NCBI GenBank assembly: GCA_021805485.1
Contig: JAJZFF010000531.1
Coordinates: forward strand, 1 to 13,068
DNA: 13,068 nucleotides
Source of the DNA: Pseudomonadota bacterium
Lineage (GTDB): Bacteria > Pseudomonadota > Alphaproteobacteria > Acetobacterales > Acetobacteraceae
Reading direction: 5' to 3'
Both the position numbers and the translations under genes were made by a program. Shown here one piece after another: positions 7,714-13,068 of this stretch (positions within the stretch are counted from its first letter, which is position 1; every line of letters starts with the position of its first letter). The notes beneath the pieces were generated by a model that ran no database searches, was not told the DNA's origin, and saw only the letters and a program-made list of their open reading frames with translations.

Positions 7714-7738
7714 TACAACCCCCAGTTAACTGAAAAAT

Positions 7739-7767
7739 TCAATACAACCGGAAGGGGAGGGCGTCAA
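7739..7767 (-). promoter_or_regulatory. Predicted promoter of the CtrA-like gene
   Basis: On the minus strand TTGACG (7762-7767) is followed after 17 bases by TATTGA (7739-7744). The -35 matches consensus at five of six positions and the -10 at three, with ideal spacing. A start near 7732 would leave a leader of about 20 bases carrying the palindrome GTTAAC (7725-7730) and the GGGGG ribosome site. The -10 is the weak half of this call. Confidence 0.45.
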
Positions 7768-7777
7768 TAAAATAATT

Positions 7778-7792
7778 TTAAGGAGATGATAA
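7778..7792. promoter_or_regulatory. CtrA-box-like site upstream of the CtrA-like gene
   Basis: TTAA, seven bases, then ATAA. This is one mismatch from the CtrA consensus TTAA-N7-TTAA and lies just upstream of the predicted -35. In DNA this AT-rich (about one third GC by hand count over 7741-7860) such a match is easy to get by chance, so it is only a candidate autoregulatory site. Confidence 0.22.
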
Positions 7793-7883
7793 TCGATTGA
7801 ATAATAATTTCGATTACGAAAAATGGGATTGAAATTGAGTTTTTGGAAACTTTTCCGGCACCAGGGCGCACAAATGCGGTGAA

Positions 7884-7939
7884 AACCTCGCCTTTATCCG
7901 CCGATGGCCGGGGTGTTCGGCAGGGGGAGCAGCGAGGTT
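7884..7939. repeat. Nested inverted repeat between the CtrA-like gene and moaE
   Basis: Outer arms AACCTCGC (7884-7891) and GCGAGGTT (7932-7939) are perfect over 8 bases. Inside them GCCGA (7900-7904) and TCGGC (7917-7921) form a second stem. This could be a structured RNA end downstream of moaE or a small RNA. It has no T-run at either side that would make it a clear terminator, and I do not recognise it as a known RNA family. Confidence 0.3.
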
Positions 7940-7997
7940 CGAGCGCGTGGGAGGGTATTGAAGATTAAATCGAGGCAATGGATTGGCGTGCGCCGGA

Positions 7998-8456
7998 CTA
8001 CCAGCGGTTGCGCGCTTCCTGATCCTCGTCGCGTGCCGAAACCCAGTGCGATGTGCCATCGGCAAAGTTCTCGCGCTTCCAGAACGGCGCGTCGGTCTTC
8101 AGCCAGTCGATCAGGAAGGCGGTTGCCGCGAGGGCGTCAGCCCGATGGGCGCTGGCGGCGGCGGCAAGAACGATACGGTCGCCGGGTGTCAGTTCGCCGA
8201 CCCGGTGGATGATCGTGCAGCCGGTGAGCTGCCATCGGTTCGCGGCCGTCTTGGCAATCTCGGCCAGGGACGCCTCGGTCATTGCCGGGTAATGTTCGAG
8301 AATCAGGGAGGTCAGCCGGCGGCCGTCGGCCTCGCCTCGCACCACGCCGACGAAACTGGCAACCGCGCCGGCCCCCGCTTCAAGCGCGGCGAGTTCGGCG
8401 CCGACGTCGATGTCCTCAGTCGTGACGACGATGCGAGGCATGCTCCGGCCCGTCAT
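7998..8456 (-). CDS. moaE: Molybdopterin synthase catalytic subunit MoaE
   Basis: The large subunit of molybdopterin synthase. It uses the thiocarboxylate on MoaD to put two sulfurs on cyclic pyranopterin monophosphate, giving molybdopterin. Family marks are FVGVVRGEADG, LEHYPAMTE, HRVGELTPGD, AAAASAHR and the catalytic segment LKTDAPFWKRE with Lys120 and Lys127, which match the essential lysines of E. coli MoaE. It ends in RNRW, as the family often does. The start at 8456 overlaps the moaD stop as ATGA, a common coupling layout and my reason for choosing it. The ATG at 8441 (MPRIVVTTE) gives 147 residues and aligns equally well. It is the last gene of the minus-strand run. Confidence 0.95.
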   Translation of the reverse strand: MTGRSMPRIVVTTEDIDVGAELAALEAGAGAVASFVGVVRGEADGRRLTSLILEHYPAMTEASLAEIAKTAANRWQLTGCTIIHRVGELTPGDRIVLAAAASAHRADALAATAFLIDWLKTDAPFWKRENFADGTSHWVSARDEDQEARNRW

Positions 8457-8704
8457 CCACCGGTGAAAGGCGGAAAGAAGGCGATCTCGCGGGCACCTTC
8501 CAGCAATGTGTCGGGCGGAACGAAGCGCTGATCGAGGGCGGTCTTGATCGCGCGGCGGTCTGCGAACGCACGGGTATGGGCAGGGCTGCGCGCCGACAGG
8601 AAATCGGTCAGGGCACTGATTGTCGTCACTTCGGGCGGAATATCGACGTCCTCCTCGGAGAGGCCGATACGCTCGCGCAACCAGGCGAAATAGAGGATCT
8701 TCAT
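8453..8704 (-). CDS. moaD: Molybdopterin synthase sulfur carrier subunit MoaD
   Basis: An 83-residue ubiquitin-like protein ending in FFPPFTGG. The C-terminal Gly-Gly is adenylated by MoeB-type enzymes and turned into the thiocarboxylate sulfur donor for MoaE. The start MKILYFAWLRERIG is typical (small beta-grasp protein), and the length fits the family. No clear Shine-Dalgarno sequence precedes the ATG, which lies 31 bases after the lipoprotein stop; this is unusual next to the good sites of some neighbours. The overlap with moaE by 4 bases suggests 1:1 production of the heterotetramer subunits. Confidence 0.94.
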   Translation of the reverse strand: MKILYFAWLRERIGLSEEDVDIPPEVTTISALTDFLSARSPAHTRAFADRRAIKTALDQRFVPPDTLLEGAREIAFFPPFTGG

Positions 8705-8735
8705 TATAAGGATATGGGACCACAGAGGCGTTGAG

Positions 8736-9506
8736 TCATCGGGTCGGGACCGTTACCACCTGGCCATTCGACTGGATCAGCGTCGCGGTGCCGTTCCCGT
8801 TGGGAATCAGGATGCCGCCCCCCCGGCCGCCGATCGGGGCGATCGTCTGGTAACGGCCGTTGCTGGGAGACGTCACGATGCCGAGCGGGCCATGCGGTCC
8901 CATGACCGTCTGGCCCACAGGCAGCGAATCTCCGGAGGTAATCGGCTTGGCGGGCCTTGCCGGCGCTGTCGGTATTGCCGGGGCGCGCGGCACAGGCGCC
9001 TGTGCGCTGCCGGGTGGCGTGGATGAGTGCATGGCCGCGCCGGCGGGGCGGGAGAACGTTGCCTCCGCGCCTTCCGCGCGGTCGGGCGGCAGACGGCGGA
9101 CCTTTGCGCCGGGCGGAACCGAATAGGACGGCGCCGGGGAACTGCCGGCGGGGGCGCTGTAGAGGTTCTGATAAGCCTGCCCGAGGGGCACGTTCATGTG
9201 TTTCTGGATTTCACCGAGTGTTGGCACCGGAGCGAGCTTGCCCGGCCAGACATCGCCTGGCTGGGGACGCAGCGGCTGTACCGCGACCTCGTTGCCGCGG
9301 GCGCGCTGCATGTTGATGGCGTCACCCGCGGGCGCATTCGGATCCCCGAGTGGGTTGAGGGTGCTGTTGAAATAGTTGCCCACGCCCGCGCAGCCGGAAA
9401 GCAGCAGCACAAGACTGCCGGGAAGAAGTGCGGCCACGGCACGGCGGGGCCGGGGCGAAGGCAGTACGGCCGGGCGGGATGGGGCGGATCTGGCAAATTG
9501 CCGCAT
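8736..9506 (-). CDS. Predicted Pro/Ala-rich lipoprotein of unknown function
   Basis: A 256-residue protein I do not recognise. The N-terminus is Arg/Pro-rich (1-22), then a hydrophobic stretch AVAALLPGSLVLLLSGC with a lipobox; Cys39 would be the lipidated residue. The long pre-hydrophobic part is unusual for a lipoprotein signal, and no later ATG would keep the lipobox, although a non-ATG start cannot be excluded. After it come a segment with PQPGDVWPG and VPTLGEIQKHMN, a low-complexity Pro/Ala/Ser linker (about 115-190), and a Gly-rich tail with GPHGPLGIVTSPSNGRY and ending GQVVTVPTR. GAGGA (9513-9517) lies 6 bases before the start. It sits between mobB (53 bases upstream) and moaD in the same direction. 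A role in the Mo-cofactor cluster is not evident, and a cell-envelope role is only inferred from the lipobox. Confidence 0.82.
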   Translation of the reverse strand: MRQFARSAPSRPAVLPSPRPRRAVAALLPGSLVLLLSGCAGVGNYFNSTLNPLGDPNAPAGDAINMQRARGNEVAVQPLRPQPGDVWPGKLAPVPTLGEIQKHMNVPLGQAYQNLYSAPAGSSPAPSYSVPPGAKVRRLPPDRAEGAEATFSRPAGAAMHSSTPPGSAQAPVPRAPAIPTAPARPAKPITSGDSLPVGQTVMGPHGPLGIVTSPSNGRYQTIAPIGGRGGGILIPNGNGTATLIQSNGQVVTVPTR

Positions 9507-9559
9507 CTTTCTTCCTCGAAATTGTTCGAATTCGTTATGCGCCGGTTTGCCGGTCTACC

Positions 9560-10099
9560 TCAAGCGATCAGGCGGCCGCATCGGCGGAGGAGGAACCGCG
9601 CGACGGCTGGCGGATCGCCGAGGGGAAGAACAGGTCGGTCGCACCCGGGGAGCGGGACATCGCAGGCGACGGCGATGACATCGTCCTGCTCCGGCCAAAG
9701 CGGCGCCTTGCCGAGTTCGGGCCGATGCACTTCGATCTTTTCGACCGCGGCCGCCTTGAAGCCTTCCGCGAGATAGAGATCGGCCGGTGCCATGCGGGCG
9801 AGCAGGGCAGCAAGATCCGGTTCGGCGGCGGCGCCGTGATCGTGAAACAGCACGAAGCGTTCGGCGGTGGCGAGCATCGTTTCGTGTGCTCCGGCTTCGC
9901 GATGACGGAAACTGTCCTTGCCCGGCTGGTCGGGGTCGACCTTGTGGTGGGCGTGCTTCAGGGTCGAGACCCGCAGCCCGGCGCCGCCGAGCAGGGGCAG
10001 AAGGGCGGTGAGCAGGGTTGTCTTGCCGCTTCCCGACCAGCCGATGAGGGCGATGACCGGCGCGCCGTGCGCCGTGAGTGTCGCTGATGATTTCGTCAT
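9560..10099 (-). CDS. mobB: Molybdopterin-guanine dinucleotide biosynthesis protein MobB
   Basis: A 179-residue P-loop GTPase. MobB assists MobA, which adds GMP to molybdopterin to make MGD for DMSO-reductase-family enzymes. Walker A is GWSGSGKTT (20-28), then the MobB-type signature VSTLKHAHHKVDPDQPGKDS with RHREAGA, the VLFHDH strand, and DLYLAEGFK followed by KIEVHRP. All are standard for the family. It starts 7 bases after the pgsA stop, so the two are likely co-transcribed. No strong ribosome site precedes it. mobA is not in the window. Confidence 0.93.
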   Translation of the reverse strand: MTKSSATLTAHGAPVIALIGWSGSGKTTLLTALLPLLGGAGLRVSTLKHAHHKVDPDQPGKDSFRHREAGAHETMLATAERFVLFHDHGAAAEPDLAALLARMAPADLYLAEGFKAAAVEKIEVHRPELGKAPLWPEQDDVIAVACDVPLPGCDRPVLPLGDPPAVARFLLRRCGRLIA

Positions 10100-10106
10100 C
10101 TTCGGG

Positions 10107-10691
10107 TCAGGGTGACGGTCCGGGCTGGGTCACGTGACGCAGCCCCGCGGTCAGGTAATCCCAGCCGGTGATGAGGGTGAGGCCGGCGGCGATCCAGAGC
10201 AGGGCGCCGCCGATGATGCCGGCCGGGAGCCAGGGGATGCCGAGTTCCGCGGCGCCGGAATTGCCGAGCAGGAGAATGCCGAGCGCCACCATCTGCGCGG
10301 CCGTCTTCCATTTGGCCAGCCGGGTCACCGGCATGCCGACCTTGATGCCCGCAAGGTATTCACGCAGGCCCGACACCAGGATTTCACGCAGCATGATCAC
10401 GATCGCCGGGTAGATGCCGAAGGCGGTCACGCGATGAAAACCGACGAGAAGCATCAGTGTTGCGCCCACCAGCAGCTTGTCCGCGATCGGATCGAGCATC
10501 CGGCCGAGATCGGATAGCTGGCGGCGGCTGCGGGCGAGGCGGCCGTCCAGCCAGTCGGTGATGCCCGCGATGACGAAGAGGAGGGCGGCCAGCAGATCGG
10601 CGAGCGGGGAGCCGATCGCGACCAGCACGACCAGCAGCGGGATCGCCGCGATGCGCGAGAGCGTCAGCACATTCGGTAAGTCGGTCAGCAT
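10107..10691 (-). CDS. pgsA: CDP-diacylglycerol--glycerol-3-phosphate 3-phosphatidyltransferase
   Basis: A 194-residue integral membrane enzyme that makes phosphatidylglycerol phosphate, the first committed step to PG and cardiolipin. The CDP-alcohol phosphatidyltransferase motif is complete: Asp46, Asp49-Gly50, Ala53-Arg54, Gly63, Asp67 and Asp71. The N-terminal NVLTLSRI and the later IMLREILVSGLREYLA are typical of PgsA. About five hydrophobic segments are visible. It is followed after 7 bases by mobB. In many alphaproteobacteria pgsA is next to moaD-moaE, and here that pairing is kept but interrupted by mobB and the lipoprotein gene. No clear Shine-Dalgarno sequence lies before the ATG. 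Confidence 0.95.
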   Translation of the reverse strand: MLTDLPNVLTLSRIAAIPLLVVLVAIGSPLADLLAALLFVIAGITDWLDGRLARSRRQLSDLGRMLDPIADKLLVGATLMLLVGFHRVTAFGIYPAIVIMLREILVSGLREYLAGIKVGMPVTRLAKWKTAAQMVALGILLLGNSGAAELGIPWLPAGIIGGALLWIAAGLTLITGWDYLTAGLRHVTQPGPSP

Positions 10692-10741
10692 TCGGGGACG
10701 TTAAGCCGATTTTGCCGCCGGCGTCACCCGTCGCAACAGGC

Positions 10742-11503
10742 TTATGACAGCAGAATGATCGTATCGCCGGGCGCGATCCGCCCTGGGGCGAGGACCTCGG
10801 CATAAATCCCGCAGTCGACATGACCGAAATGCGTCATCAGGTCCTTGACCGGATTGGCGTCGCGCGCCCGGGTTTCCGGGTTGATGGAGGTGGCGGCGCA
10901 GCGGTCGATCCGTGCGGTAACCCGCAGTCGCGCGTCGCCGATCGCGAGTGTGCGGCCGACCCAGCCGAGTTCAGCCCAGGGCTCGGCGCCGTCGAAATAG
11001 AGATTGGCGCGGAAGCGCAGAGGGTGGCGCTGCGCGCCGGCGGCGGCTTCGAGCGCCCGCAGGCTGGCCAGGCCGATCAGGCTGATCACCTGGTTCCGGT
11101 GGTCTGAGAAACTATGGCCGGACACATGCCGGAATCGTGGCGTGCCGCGCATCGAGCCCGGCAGGGCGGCGGCGATGAACGTCCCAAGCTGGCTGCGTCC
11201 GGCCTCGGTCAGGGGCGATGCGTCGATCGCCGCGCCGTCCGGCGCGATGAGGGTCAGCAGGCCTGCGGCGTCGTCGAAGCGGCAATCGAGGCGAACGGCT
11301 TCCGGATCGCGGGCGAGGCAGAGGAATTCGGCTTTCGGGCGCCAGGCCGGCGCTGCCGGATCGAAACCGCAATCCCCCTGCGCGAGTGCGAAGGCGCGGT
11401 CCCAGGCGATGGCGCGTCCGGCTTCGAGGTCCGCGGCCTTCAGCGGTTCGGCGGTCAGGCCCTTGACCGGATAGCGGAAGAGTGAGTCGACGAGCATGGT
11501 CAT
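10742..11503 (-). CDS. MOSC domain-containing protein (YcbX-like)
   Basis: A 253-residue protein with an N-terminal beta-barrel MOSC_N domain (VDSLFRYPVKGLTAEPL near the start, WDRAFAL at about 34-40) followed by a MOSC domain. The conserved MOSC cysteine is Cys202 in RIDRCAATSINPETRARD, and the end GRIAPGDTIILL is typical. MOSC proteins bind or use molybdenum cofactor and sulfur; YcbX-type members reduce N-hydroxylated compounds. The exact substrate here is unknown. Another possibility is a ferredoxin-less sulfurase-type role. GAGGA (11513-11517) is 9 bases before the chosen start; the ATG at 11497 is possible but less well spaced. It reads away from clpB and towards pgsA, with 50 bases between, and sits at the head of the Mo-cofactor gene run. 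Confidence 0.88.
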   Translation of the reverse strand: MTMLVDSLFRYPVKGLTAEPLKAADLEAGRAIAWDRAFALAQGDCGFDPAAPAWRPKAEFLCLARDPEAVRLDCRFDDAAGLLTLIAPDGAAIDASPLTEAGRSQLGTFIAAALPGSMRGTPRFRHVSGHSFSDHRNQVISLIGLASLRALEAAAGAQRHPLRFRANLYFDGAEPWAELGWVGRTLAIGDARLRVTARIDRCAATSINPETRARDANPVKDLMTHFGHVDCGIYAEVLAPGRIAPGDTIILLS

Positions 11504-11516
11504 GGGGGCGGTTCCT

Positions 11517-11545
11517 CTTGAGGAGGATCAATGCAGCAACCATGT
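11517..11545 (+). promoter_or_regulatory. Possible heat-shock (sigma-32 type) promoter of clpB
   Basis: CTTGAG (11517-11522) is followed 17 bases later by CCATGT (11540-11545). This resembles the heat-shock pattern CTTGAA with a CCCCATnT -10, and ClpB genes are usually under sigma-32. The -10 lacks part of the C-run. Transcription would start about 70 bases before clpB. The -35 overlaps the ribosome site of the divergent MOSC gene, so the match may be fortuitous. Confidence 0.35.
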
Positions 11546-11620
11546 CCAGCGGACAAGGTCGGACCATTGCCTTGCGAGGGATGGTCCGGCCGGGTCGCCT
11601 GATGAAAGGGATCGAGAACA

Positions 11621-13068
<1,448 letters not shown>

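Noticed and set aside
7998..8723. A MoaE start at 8723 covering moaD
   Set aside because: This frame upstream of 8456 runs across the whole moaD gene in another frame and does not resemble MoaE.
8705..8735. A Mo-cofactor riboswitch before moaD
   Set aside because: The gap is only 31 bases, too short for that RNA, and the gene is inside a run of co-directional genes.

Overview
The window is high-GC, tightly packed bacterial chromosome. It contains hopanoid genes (hpnH, hpnI, hpnJ, hpnM), MEP-pathway genes and a regulator with a CtrA-type DNA-binding domain. This combination suggests an alphaproteobacterium, probably of the Rhodospirillales/Acetobacteraceae kind. That placement is inferred from gene content; no rRNA or tRNA gene is present to confirm it.

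Left part (1-6927): a divergent isoprenoid/hopanoid locus. On the minus strand, a predicted 18-codon leader ORF, dxs, hpnM, hpnI and hpnJ (cut by the left edge) read leftwards as one likely operon. On the plus strand, ispH and hpnH read rightwards. Dxs makes the first MEP intermediate and IspH performs the last step. HpnH attaches adenosine to the C30 hopene to begin the side chain. HpnI and HpnJ build the cyclitol-ether head group, and HpnM is a periplasmic MlaC-like protein. One 300-380 bp intergenic region therefore lies between precursor supply and hopanoid tailoring in both directions.

Middle (6928-7997): a convergent minus-strand gene encodes a CtrA-like regulator. Its winged-helix domain is nearly canonical, but every catalytic position of the receiver domain, including the phospho-acceptor Asp (here Arg51), is replaced. 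The gene and its upstream region are clearly AT-rich relative to the rest of the window. This is the most unusual element here.

Right part (7998-11503, minus strand): a molybdenum-cofactor-flavoured run reading MOSC protein, pgsA, mobB, an unknown Pro/Ala-rich lipoprotein, moaD, moaE. MoaD and MoaE form molybdopterin synthase, MobB is a GTPase adaptor for Mo-cofactor nucleotide attachment, and MOSC proteins handle Mo-cofactor or sulfur. PgsA (phospholipid synthesis) and the lipoprotein are the non-Moco members.

Far right (11621 to the edge, plus strand): the N-terminal 482 codons of the disaggregase ClpB, cut by the window end and preceded by a possible heat-shock promoter. I saw no tRNA, rRNA, CRISPR array, insertion sequence or prophage gene.
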